In this document: positions 1-5,657 of the stretch, piece after piece
How the letters are laid out: each line of letters starts with the position of its first letter
How positions within the stretch are numbered: position 1 is the stretch's first letter
Source of the DNA: an uncultured Novosphingobium sp.
GTDB taxonomy: Bacteria; Pseudomonadota; Alphaproteobacteria; Sphingomonadales; Sphingomonadaceae
Assembly (NCBI GenBank): GCA_937860195.1
Contig: CALMBN010000180.1
Span: forward strand, 1-5,657
Direction of reading: 5' to 3'
Length of the DNA: 5,657 nucleotides
The notes under the pieces: model-generated
Database searches by the model: none
What the model saw: only the letters and a program-made list of their open reading frames with translations
What the model was told of the DNA's origin: nothing
Translations under genes and position numbers: made by a program

Positions 1-1428
1 CTGCGCGAGGAATGCGGCATTTTCGGCGTGATCGGCGCCAAGGAAGCCTCGGCGATGACCGCGCTGGGTCTCCATGCGCTCCAGCACCGCGGACAGGAAG
101 CGGTCGGGATCGTCAGCTATGACGGCAAGGGCTTCTTCGCGCGGCGCGGTCTTGGCCACGTCGCGCAAGTTTTCGCCGATGGCTCGCTGGCTGAACTGCC
201 CGGCGAAATGGCAAGCGGCCACGTTCGCTATTCAACCACCGGCGGCCAGGGCCTGCGGAACGTCCAGCCGCTCCACGCTGACCTTGCCCGCGGGGCTTTC
301 TCAGTCGCGCACAATGGTAACATTTCCAACGCGATGACGCTGAAACAGGAACTGGTGGCCAAGGGGGCGATATTCCAGTCGACCTCTGACACCGAAGTGA
401 TCCTGCACCTGATCGCAACCAGCCGTTATCCCACCCTGATGGACCGCTTTGTCGATGCGCTGCGGATGATCGAAGGAGCCTATTCGCTGATCTGCATGAC
501 CCCCAAAAGGATGATTGCGTGTCGTGATCCGCTGGGTATCCGCCCCCTGGTGATGGGCAAGATCGGCGATGCAACGGTTTTCGCCAGCGAGAGTGTCGCA
601 CTCGACATCGTCGGGGCCGATTTCGTCCGCGAGGTTGAACCCGGCGAAATCATCGAAGTCCGCGCCGATGGCCGCATGTCCAGCCATCGTCCGTTCGGAA
701 AGGCTTCCCCCCGCCCCTGCATTTTCGAGCACGTCTATTTCAGCCGTCCGGATTCGGTGATGGGCGGCCAGTCGGTCTATGAAGTGCGCAAGCAGATCGG
801 GATGGAACTGGCCAAGGAAGCTCCGGTTGAGGCCGATCTGGTGATCCCGGTGCCCGACAGTGGCGTGCCCGCGGCAATCGGCTATGCGCAGGAATCAGGC
901 ATCCCGTTCGAACTGGGGATCATCCGCTCACACTATGTCGGGCGGACCTTCATTCAGCCGAGCGATGGTGCCCGCCATGCCGATGTCAAGCGCAAGCACA
1001 ACGCCAACCGCGCGCTGGTCGCGGGCAAGAGGATCGTGCTGATCGACGATTCGATTGTGCGCGGAACGACCTCGATGAAGATCGTCCAGATGATGCGCGA
1101 TGCCGGCGCGGCCGAAGTCCATATGCGGGTCGCCAGCCCGCCGACGATGCACTCATGCTTCTATGGGGTCGATACGCCCGAGCGGAGCAAGTTGCTCGCC
1201 GCGCGGATGGATATTCAGGAGATGACCAAGTTCATCGTTGCTGACAGTCTCGCCTTCGTCTCGATCGACGGGCTCTACCGCGCGGTCGGCGAAGCCAAAC
1301 GCAACGCCGCCTGCCCGCAGCACTGCGATGCCTGCTTTACCGGCGAATATCCGACCAGCCTGACCGACCTGGCCGAGCGTGAGGCGGTTTCCGACCAGTT
1401 GGTGCTGCCGGTCGGCCAGGTCGCGTGA
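1..1428 (+). CDS. purF: Amidophosphoribosyltransferase PurF (5' end outside window)
   Basis: PurF catalyses the first committed step of de novo purine synthesis in the cytoplasm: PRPP plus glutamine gives 5-phosphoribosylamine, glutamate and pyrophosphate. The reading frame is open from base 1 and begins LREECGIFGV. The Cys at window codon 5 is the expected N-terminal nucleophile of a class II glutamine amidotransferase, exposed after propeptide removal, so the true start lies a short way upstream. The GTG at 28 falls after this Cys and cannot be the start. Glutaminase motifs follow: HRGQE (codons 29-33), GHVRYST (73-79), AHNGN (103-107) and STSDTE (127-132). The phosphoribosyltransferase PRPP motif IVLIDDSIVRGTT is at codons 345-357. 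Cysteines at codons 240 (RPCIFE), 386 (HSCFYG), 442 and 445 (CDACFTGEYPT) match the Fe-S ligand pattern of the Bacillus subtilis-type enzyme, so a 4Fe-4S cluster is inferred. The 475 codons present are nearly full length. The stop overlaps the next gene's start. Confidence 0.97.
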   Translation: MREECGIFGVIGAKEASAMTALGLHALQHRGQEAVGIVSYDGKGFFARRGLGHVAQVFADGSLAELPGEMASGHVRYSTTGGQGLRNVQPLHADLARGAFSVAHNGNISNAMTLKQELVAKGAIFQSTSDTEVILHLIATSRYPTLMDRFVDALRMIEGAYSLICMTPKRMIACRDPLGIRPLVMGKIGDATVFASESVALDIVGADFVREVEPGEIIEVRADGRMSSHRPFGKASPRPCIFEHVYFSRPDSVMGGQSVYEVRKQIGMELAKEAPVEADLVIPVPDSGVPAAIGYAQESGIPFELGIIRSHYVGRTFIQPSDGARHADVKRKHNANRALVAGKRIVLIDDSIVRGTTSMKIVQMMRDAGAAEVHMRVASPPTMHSCFYGVDTPERSKLLAARMDIQEMTKFIVADSLAFVSIDGLYRAVGEAKRNAACPQHCDACFTGEYPTSLTDLAEREAVSDQLVLPVGQVA

Positions 1429-2138
1429 CTGACCTGACCGGGCAGGTTGCGCTCGTCACCGGCGCTAGCCGGGGGATTGGTGCGGCCATTGCCGAAACGC
1501 TGGCCGGGGCCGGGGCCCATGTCGTGCTGACCGGGCGCGACACCAAGGCATTGGAAGCTGTCGAACAGCGGATTTTCGAGGCCGGTGGCAGCGCCACTAT
1601 CGCCCCGGTCGATCTGACTGATGCCGATGGAATCACCCGGCTTGCCAATGCTGTCGCCGAACGCTGGAAAAAACTGGACGTGCTGATTCATTGCGCCGCG
1701 ATCCTGCCCGAACTGATGGCGGTGAAGGATATCGACCAGACGGCCTTCTCAAAGGCTTTGACCGTTAACGTGCTCGCCGCGCAGGCGTTAATCGCCCGGT
1801 TCGATCCGCTCTTGAAGGCCAGCGCCGATCCGCGCCTGATCTACCTTACAACCTCGGTTGCTACCGCCCCCCGCGCCTATTGGGGGGCCTATGCCGCAAG
1901 CAAGGCTGCGGCAGAGGCGCTTTTCGAATGCTACGCCCAGGAAACCCGCAATATCGGCAAGTTACGCGTCGGTATCGTCGATCCAGGTGCCACTCGTACG
2001 ACAATGCGGGCAAAGGCCTATCCGGGCGAAGACCCGGCCTCGGTCAAGCTACCAGCCGTGGTTGCTGAACGCATTCTGGCGTTGCTTGGTGAACAGTTTG
2101 CCAGCCCGCATCGCGAGCGGGTTAACCAGACCTCGTAA
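1425..2138 (+). CDS. Short-chain dehydrogenase/reductase, YciK-like, coupled to purF
   Basis: This 237-residue protein is a classical SDR (NAD(P)-dependent oxidoreductase, cytoplasmic). It has the Rossmann motif TGASRGIG (residues 12-19), VDLTD (62-66), HCAA (89-92) where the family usually has NNAG, VNV with the helix Asn (N115), the catalytic Ser in TTSV (S144), and YAASK (Y156, K160). The segment DPGATRTTMRAKAYPGEDP (186-204) resembles E. coli YciK as I remember it, which also has WGAYAASK and a TRTAMRA-type stretch. The substrate is unknown and I do not assign one. The GTG start at 1425 is favoured because the nucleotide-binding motif begins only 11 residues later and there is no earlier room; it shares GTGA with the purF stop, implying translational coupling. 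No strong Shine-Dalgarno sequence precedes it. From memory, purF followed by an SDR recurs in alphaproteobacteria. Confidence 0.93.
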   Translation: MTDLTGQVALVTGASRGIGAAIAETLAGAGAHVVLTGRDTKALEAVEQRIFEAGGSATIAPVDLTDADGITRLANAVAERWKKLDVLIHCAAILPELMAVKDIDQTAFSKALTVNVLAAQALIARFDPLLKASADPRLIYLTTSVATAPRAYWGAYAASKAAAEALFECYAQETRNIGKLRVGIVDPGATRTTMRAKAYPGEDPASVKLPAVVAERILALLGEQFASPHRERVNQTS

Positions 2139-2173
2139 ATCCCCGGAAACCGCGATGCGGCATACAGTGCGAA

Positions 2174-2199
2174 GCTTGTCGGGAAACCCCGCGACAAGC
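2174..2199. repeat. Perfect 8-bp inverted repeat between the SDR and PilZ genes
   Basis: GCTTGTCG (2174-2181) and CGACAAGC (2192-2199) are exact reverse complements separated by 10 bases, in the 84-bp gap after the SDR stop. As RNA this would fold into a stable hairpin. No T-rich run follows on either strand, so it is not a textbook intrinsic terminator. It could attenuate purF-SDR transcription, protect an mRNA end, or serve as a protein-binding palindrome upstream of the PilZ gene. The arms are plain to see; the role is a guess. Confidence 0.5.
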
Positions 2200-2206
2200 C
2201 TGTCAC

Positions 2207-2213
2207 AAAGGGG
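2207..2213 (+). promoter_or_regulatory. Ribosome binding site of the first PilZ gene
   Basis: AAAGGGG ends nine bases before the ATG at 2223. It supports that start and shows that this gene, unlike the overlapping SDR, has its own translation initiation site. Confidence 0.6.
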
Positions 2214-2222
2214 CGCGTAACC

Positions 2223-2582
2223 ATGGCTGAAAATTTTCTTATCCAACGAGATTCCTATTTCACTGCCGCACAGGAAGATCGCAGCGCTCCGCGCACGCGA
2301 ATTTCAATTCCTGCTGCCTTGCGGGTTTCTGGCGGGCGCGGCTTTCAGACCGTCGTCCATGATCTGTCGCTCAGCGGCTTTTGCGGTTCTGCGGTCAACC
2401 GGGTTCAACCCGGCACCGTCTGCTGGCTAACCCTGCCGGGCATCGAATCGCTTCAGGCCGAAGTGGTGTGGTGGGACAACAGCCTGGTTGGCTGCGCTTT
2501 CGACAAGCTGCTTTCACCGATTATCCATGACAACATTCTGACTCGCTGGCGGGCAGACGCGCCATTCCGGGCGTTGTCCTAA
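2223..2582 (+). CDS. Single-domain PilZ protein (probable c-di-GMP receptor)
   Basis: This is a 119-residue cytoplasmic protein with no signal peptide or membrane segment. It carries both halves of the PilZ cyclic-di-GMP signature: RxxxR as RSAPR (R20, R24) and DxSxxG as DLSLSG (D47, S49, G52), 23 residues apart, as expected in a PilZ barrel. Later strands include LTLPGIES (69-76) and AEVVWW (79-84), then GCAF (90-93). About 19 N-terminal residues precede the domain and no output domain is attached, so it probably acts through a partner protein. The ATG is supported by AAAGGGG upstream. It lies 84 bp after the SDR on the same strand and may be read from the purF transcript or from its own promoter; I could not identify a convincing promoter. 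The motif residues predict ligand binding, but the process controlled (motility, exopolysaccharide, lipids) cannot be read from the sequence. Confidence 0.9.
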   Translation: MAENFLIQRDSYFTAAQEDRSAPRTRISIPAALRVSGGRGFQTVVHDLSLSGFCGSAVNRVQPGTVCWLTLPGIESLQAEVVWWDNSLVGCAFDKLLSPIIHDNILTRWRADAPFRALS

Positions 2583-2596
2583 GCTTTCTCGCAACT

Positions 2597-2673
2597 TCTG
2601 TCCGGGGTTCGCGATCTCGATCCCCCCGTGCCATACCCATTAAATTGGCACACGGCATCGCAACCCGGACAGA
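2597..2673. terminator. Long imperfect inverted repeat at convergent junction, candidate bidirectional terminator
   Basis: The left arm 2597-2615 pairs with the right arm 2657-2673 over 17 base pairs (TCTGTCCGGG, TT and GCGAT against ATCGCAACCCGGACAGA) with one bulged G and one bulged C on the left. Inside lies a second stem, GTGCCA (2628-2633) with TGGCAC (2646-2651), around an AT-rich loop. The structure fills most of the gap between two convergent genes, which suits transcription termination or mRNA 3'-end protection from both sides. There is no T-run after the stem on either strand, so a classic intrinsic terminator is not certain. Confidence 0.45.
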
Positions 2674-2676
2674 GGT

Positions 2677-3915
2677 TCACTTGACGAGCGTGACCTGGCG
2701 GACATCAATTCCACCGCCACGAAATCCGCCTTCGCAATACATCAGATAAAACCGCCAGAGCCGGATGAAGCGATCATCGAACCCGGCGGGCAAGCGTCTC
2801 TCGGTGGCCGCAGTGTCAAAGTTTTCGCGCCAAATCCGCAGCGTTTCGGCATAGTCGCCGCCGAACGAAACCGGATCACACCAGTCAAGCCCACGCTGCG
2901 CAGCCAGCCGTTTGAAAGCCGCTTCGCTGACCAGCATTCCTCCGGGAAAGACATAGGTCTGGATAAAATCGGCACTGGCAGCGTAGGCTTCGAACAGTTC
3001 GTCACGGATCGCGATATACTGGATCGCGGCGCGTCCACCGGGTTTGAGATTGCGGATCAGGCAATCGAAGAAATCGGGCCAATACTGCTGCCCAACCGCT
3101 TCAACCATCTCGACGCTGGCTACGGCATCATATTGCCCTGCCACCTCGCGATAGTCCTGCTTACGGAAGTCGATGGCCGGATTTCGCCGCTCCCGCGCCC
3201 AAGCCAGTTGCTCCTCCGAAAGGCTGATAGCGGTGACTGCCATTCCGGATTGATGCAGCTGTTGCGCCAACGCCCCCCAACCGCAGCCGATTTCCAGCAC
3301 TGACTTCGCTCCGGCAATCCGGTCGGCGATTGTTTTGAGCTTGTGTTGCTGGCCAGTGGCAAGATCGGGCGCTCGGCCGTCGAAGCGGGCGCTGGAATAG
3401 ACCAGTTCCGGATCGAGCCAGGCCTCGTAGAAATCGTTGCCAAGATCATAGTGGGCGTGGATGTTGCGGCGCGATCCGGCCCGGTTGTTGCGACGAATCA
3501 AATGGAGCGCGCGGCCCAACCAGCGCCACGGTCCATGCGCACGTGCGACATCGCCCAAACTGTCCGCATTTGCGACAAAGATCGCAAACAGTTGAACCGG
3601 ATCTGCGCTGGTCCAGTCACCGGCTTCCCAGCCCTGATAAACCCCGACCGAACCTGCCGTCGCTGCCCGCAGCAACCCTCGCCAGCTGCGCAAATGGACG
3701 GTCGCCTCAAAGCCGGATGAACGCCCGCCCAGCTTGCGAAACGTGCCGTCGGGGAGGGTGAGATCGATCGATCCCGAGACCAGACCAGAGTCTATGCGGT
3801 CGAGCAGCGCTTCACCGCGTCCACCGAGCAACCTGACCAGCCAGCCGGGCCCTCCACGTAACACGCGGGCACCATGCAGCAATTCGTGTCCGCGATCGGA
3901 ATGCGTGGTCGCCAT
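2677..3915 (-). CDS. Cyclopropane-fatty-acyl-phospholipid synthase family SAM methyltransferase (cfa-like)
   Basis: This belongs to the Cfa family, whose members transfer a methyl carbon from S-adenosylmethionine to double bonds of phospholipid acyl chains at the inner membrane face. With the ATG at 3915 it has 412 residues. An N-terminal region of about 140 residues precedes the methyltransferase domain, which has HYDLGNDFY (155-163), YSSARF (173-178), the SAM loop VLEIGCGWG (206-214), SVEMVEAVG (267-275) and the C-terminal YCEGGFRGGGIDV (393-405). Compared with E. coli Cfa as I recall it, the active-site Cys of YSCAYW is Ser here, the Glu of MFEHVG is kept (E272), and the His of the HTIG segment is absent (IQYIAI, 298-303). 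A cyclopropane product is therefore likely but not assured; other acyl-chain methylations occur in the family. The frame stays open to a TTG at 3951 (424 residues), 12 bp after the upstream PilZ stop; neither start has a strong Shine-Dalgarno sequence. Likely co-transcribed with that PilZ gene. Confidence 0.92.
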   Translation of the reverse strand: MATTHSDRGHELLHGARVLRGGPGWLVRLLGGRGEALLDRIDSGLVSGSIDLTLPDGTFRKLGGRSSGFEATVHLRSWRGLLRAATAGSVGVYQGWEAGDWTSADPVQLFAIFVANADSLGDVARAHGPWRWLGRALHLIRRNNRAGSRRNIHAHYDLGNDFYEAWLDPELVYSSARFDGRAPDLATGQQHKLKTIADRIAGAKSVLEIGCGWGALAQQLHQSGMAVTAISLSEEQLAWARERRNPAIDFRKQDYREVAGQYDAVASVEMVEAVGQQYWPDFFDCLIRNLKPGGRAAIQYIAIRDELFEAYAASADFIQTYVFPGGMLVSEAAFKRLAAQRGLDWCDPVSFGGDYAETLRIWRENFDTAATERRLPAGFDDRFIRLWRFYLMYCEGGFRGGGIDVRQVTLVK

Positions 3916-3963
3916 GGCAGCGATTATGGACTTGCGCCCAAGCCTCGGCAATCGGGCAGCGAC

Positions 3964-4269
3964 CTAACGGCTGTGGACGAGTGCTTCGAGGATAACCGGA
4001 TTGAGCGGGCGCAGAAACTCACAGCCGAACTCAAACTCTTCGGCCCAGACAACCCGCGCCTCGAACGATTCCATCCCGGACAATTTCAGGTAGAAAGTAT
4101 CGCCCTGGCGAACCAGAAACACGCCCTTCACCCGCGCGCCGTTTTGCGAGATATCGGCAAGCTGCACCACCGCCCGGCGATTCCCGCAGCGGAACTGCAC
4201 ATCGGCGCTCCATTCAGCGCGGCCGGCCTTTCGGCTTCCCGTATTGGCAACTTTTGGTTGATCCGACAT
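3964..4269 (-). CDS. Second single-domain PilZ protein, upstream of the Cfa-family gene
   Basis: This is a 101-residue cytoplasmic protein with a complete minimal PilZ signature: RxxxR as RKAGR (R13, R17) and DxSxxG as DISQNG (D39, S41, G44), 22 residues apart. Later strands read FYLKLSGMES (59-68) and ARVVWAEEFEFGCEF (71-85). The C-terminal half lines up with the other PilZ protein of this window (GxES, AxVVW, GCxF, LxPxI), so the two are paralogues or at least close in type. It starts with ATG at 4269; no good Shine-Dalgarno sequence is visible. Its stop is 48 bp before the ATG of the Cfa-family gene (12 bp before the alternative TTG) on the same strand, which suggests an operon. A terminator upstream separates it from the receptor gene, so a promoter should lie within about 4270-4360, but none is clear. 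Cyclic-di-GMP binding is inferred from the motifs only; the partner is unknown. Confidence 0.88.
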   Translation of the reverse strand: MSDQPKVANTGSRKAGRAEWSADVQFRCGNRRAVVQLADISQNGARVKGVFLVRQGDTFYLKLSGMESFEARVVWAEEFEFGCEFLRPLNPVILEALVHSR

Positions 4270-4320
4270 GTTTTGACCGCTGTGAGTGGTTGACTTGAGT
4301 GTCCGCCATCGCAGATCAAA

Positions 4321-4347
4321 GTGAAAGGTCGGTTAAAGATGTTTCAC
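4321..4347. repeat. Short inverted repeat upstream of the second PilZ gene
   Basis: GTGAAA (4321-4326) and TTTCAC (4342-4347) are reverse complements separated by 15 bases, 52 bp upstream of the PilZ start, within the only stretch where a promoter for the PilZ-methyltransferase pair could lie after the upstream terminator. It could be an operator, but six-base arms can arise by chance. Confidence 0.25.
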
Positions 4348-4360
4348 CCGGCCGATTTTA

Positions 4361-4399
4361 CCAAAATGGGCGCCCCGATCCATCGAAGCGCCCATTTGG
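4361..4399 (-). terminator. Intrinsic terminator of the TonB-dependent receptor gene
   Basis: AAATGGGCGC (4364-4373) and GCGCCCATTT (4388-4397) form a perfect 10-bp stem with a 14-base loop, extended by CC/GG pairs outside if one A is bulged. Read on the - strand it begins 22 bases after the receptor stop codon at 4422-4424, and the 3' arm ends in ATTTT, giving a short U run. Position and shape fit termination of the receptor transcript before the PilZ gene. Confidence 0.65.
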
Positions 4400-4421
4400 A
4401 TCAGCCAACAGCAACCTGAAG

Positions 4422-5657
4422 CTAAAACCTCACCTCAGCCGAGACCGTGAAGGACCGGCCACGCGGATCGGCAACGCGAGGTTCCCAGCTGCTGCCCGCG
4501 CCGGTGTTGCCATCATAAGTGATCGCGAACGGCGGATCGGTATCGAACAGGTTCCGCACGCCCAGCGTGATCCGGTAGTTCGGACCAAATCCCAGATAGG
4601 AAGCCGAAAGATTGTAAATCTGATACGGCTTGACCCGCGGATTGAAGTCCGGGCGGGTGATCGTCCCCGCCGCAATCCCTGGTAGCGCCTGGTTCTTGTA
4701 GCCTGAGCGGAACACCTGGGTAAACGTCACCGCCCAGTCATTATTGACGAGGTTGATCCAGGCATTGTGCTTCCAGCGCAGGCCAAGATCGCCGGCAAAG
4801 GTAAACACCCCGATCAAGCTTGGGCCATAGGCCGCAGACGGGGTCAGCTTTTCACGTTTCTTGAGCGCGAGCGAGCCGTCCAATCCGACGTTGATCATGC
4901 CCAGCCCACCGACTTCGAACCCACCGCGCACGGCAAATTCAACGCCCTGCGTACGGCGCGATCCGGCGTTGATCCAGCGCTGATCGATGACAGTGATGGT
5001 GCCACCACTGCGGATGAAACGATCAGGGAACAGCGCCGCATTGTCGATCAGCTGCCGCAAGGTCAGCAGCTGGATCGTGTCATCGACGCTGATCGTCCAC
5101 CAATCGGCAGAGAGCGACCAGCGCGGAGCAGGACGGAACACGACACCGACGCTGGCCATCTTGGCCTTTTCAGGTGAAAGGTCGATAGTGCCGCCGGTCG
5201 CGATATCCGGGCGGATTTGTGCGCACGGCAATCCTGAGAGATAGGCACTGGTCGGCACACCACCGGGGCAAGCGACAGGATCAGCCAGATCGCTGCCCGA
5301 ATAAGGGCTGAGCGTTACCCCGTTGAAGATCTGGTTGAAGCTCGGCACGCGGAAGCCGGTTGAATAAGACGCGCGGAACATCACTAGCTCAAGCGGCTGG
5401 AATTTGACCGAAACCTTTGGATTGACGGTCTTGCCAAAGCCCGAATAGTTATCCATCCGCACCGCGCCGGTGATGTTGAGGATGTCCAGCACCGGCAAGT
5501 CGACTTCGACATAGGCGGCCTTGACGGTCCGTTCCTTCGCGGTCAGCGCGTTGACGTTGTCAAATGCGGCCAGGTAGATCACCGGCTGGTTGGCTGCTGC
5601 AGCGGCTGAGCCGTTGAAGCTGTAGGTTTCGCGCCGGAAATCAAACCCGAAGGCCAT
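4422..5657 (-). CDS. TonB-dependent outer-membrane receptor, C-terminal beta-barrel part (5' end outside window)
   Basis: These 411 codons are the C-terminal barrel of a TonB-dependent receptor, an outer-membrane channel that imports siderophores, vitamins, sugars or other large nutrients using TonB-ExbBD energy. The frame is open to the window edge. The ATG at 5657 sits inside barrel sequence (FGFDFRRETYSF), so it is not the start; signal peptide, TonB box and plug domain lie beyond the window. Typical barrel features include FRASYSTGFRVPSFNQIF (94-111), LSPEKAKMASVGVVFRP (160-176), WWTISVDDTI (186-195), RTQGVEFAVRGG (235-246) and LGVRNLFDTDPPF (365-377). It ends FTVSAEVRF, a C-terminal beta-signal with terminal Phe for BAM insertion. 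Cysteines at 130 and 145 in a predicted surface loop could form a disulfide. The style matches sphingomonad receptors with many paralogues per genome; the substrate cannot be told. Followed by a terminator. Confidence 0.95.
   Translation of the reverse strand: MAFGFDFRRETYSFNGSAAAAANQPVIYLAAFDNVNALTAKERTVKAAYVEVDLPVLDILNITGAVRMDNYSGFGKTVNPKVSVKFQPLELVMFRASYSTGFRVPSFNQIFNGVTLSPYSGSDLADPVACPGGVPTSAYLSGLPCAQIRPDIATGGTIDLSPEKAKMASVGVVFRPAPRWSLSADWWTISVDDTIQLLTLRQLIDNAALFPDRFIRSGGTITVIDQRWINAGSRRTQGVEFAVRGGFEVGGLGMINVGLDGSLALKKREKLTPSAAYGPSLIGVFTFAGDLGLRWKHNAWINLVNNDWAVTFTQVFRSGYKNQALPGIAAGTITRPDFNPRVKPYQIYNLSASYLGFGPNYRITLGVRNLFDTDPPFAITYDGNTGAGSSWEPRVADPRGRSFTVSAEVRF

Noticed and set aside
28..30. 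GTG at 28 as the purF start
   Set aside because: It lies downstream of the catalytic Cys codon at 13-15, so using it would remove the glutaminase nucleophile.
1275..1691. 138-codon open frame on the - strand across the purF-SDR junction
   Set aside because: It lies antisense to two clearly coding genes, has no recognisable domain, and long antisense frames are common in GC-rich coding DNA.
3343..4293. Several + strand open frames (up to 139 codons) opposite the methyltransferase and second PilZ genes
   Set aside because: They mirror codon structure of strongly supported - strand genes and show no domain or motif of their own.
4270..4360. Sigma-70-like promoter for the second PilZ gene
   Set aside because: TTGATC on the - strand has no acceptable -10 element at 16-18 bases, so no promoter is called.
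4299..4685. 128-codon + strand frame running from the intergenic gap into the receptor gene
   Set aside because: It reads through the terminator stem and is antisense to the conserved receptor C-terminus; the protein shows no family signal.
5655..5657. ATG at the right edge as the receptor start
   Set aside because: The following residues are barrel sequence with no signal peptide or plug domain; the gene clearly continues beyond the window.

Overview
The window looks like ordinary chromosomal DNA from a GC-rich alphaproteobacterium, most likely of the order Sphingomonadales (Sphingomonas, Novosphingobium or Erythrobacter type). This is inferred from four things together: the protein style of the TonB-dependent receptor, single-domain PilZ proteins, a PurF with 4Fe-4S-type cysteines, and a YciK-like SDR joined to purF. 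No rRNA, tRNA, mobile element, CRISPR array or phage gene was seen.

Left part, + strand (1-2582). The window opens inside purF, a few codons before the catalytic cysteine, and purF runs to 1428. A short-chain dehydrogenase (1425-2138) follows with a 4-base GTGA overlap, so the two are probably one transcript with coupled translation. After an 84-bp gap holding a perfect 8-bp inverted repeat comes a small PilZ-domain protein (2223-2582) with its own good Shine-Dalgarno sequence.

Middle, convergent junction (2583-2676). Most of this 94-bp gap is filled by a long imperfect nested inverted repeat (2597-2673), a candidate two-way terminator between the + strand PilZ gene and the - strand genes.

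Right part, - strand (2677-5657). In transcription order: the C-terminal 411 codons of a TonB-dependent outer-membrane receptor (truncated by the window edge), a stem-loop terminator (4361-4399), a second small PilZ protein (4269-3964), and a cyclopropane-fatty-acid-synthase family methyltransferase (3915-2677) close behind it. The second PilZ gene and the methyltransferase gene probably form an operon.

The genes do not form one obvious pathway. purF is purine housekeeping, and the SDR is a common but poorly understood companion. The most interesting theme is that two related PilZ (cyclic-di-GMP receptor type) proteins flank a membrane-lipid methyltransferase whose active-site residues differ from E. 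coli Cfa. I saw no clear evidence of a wholly new system.
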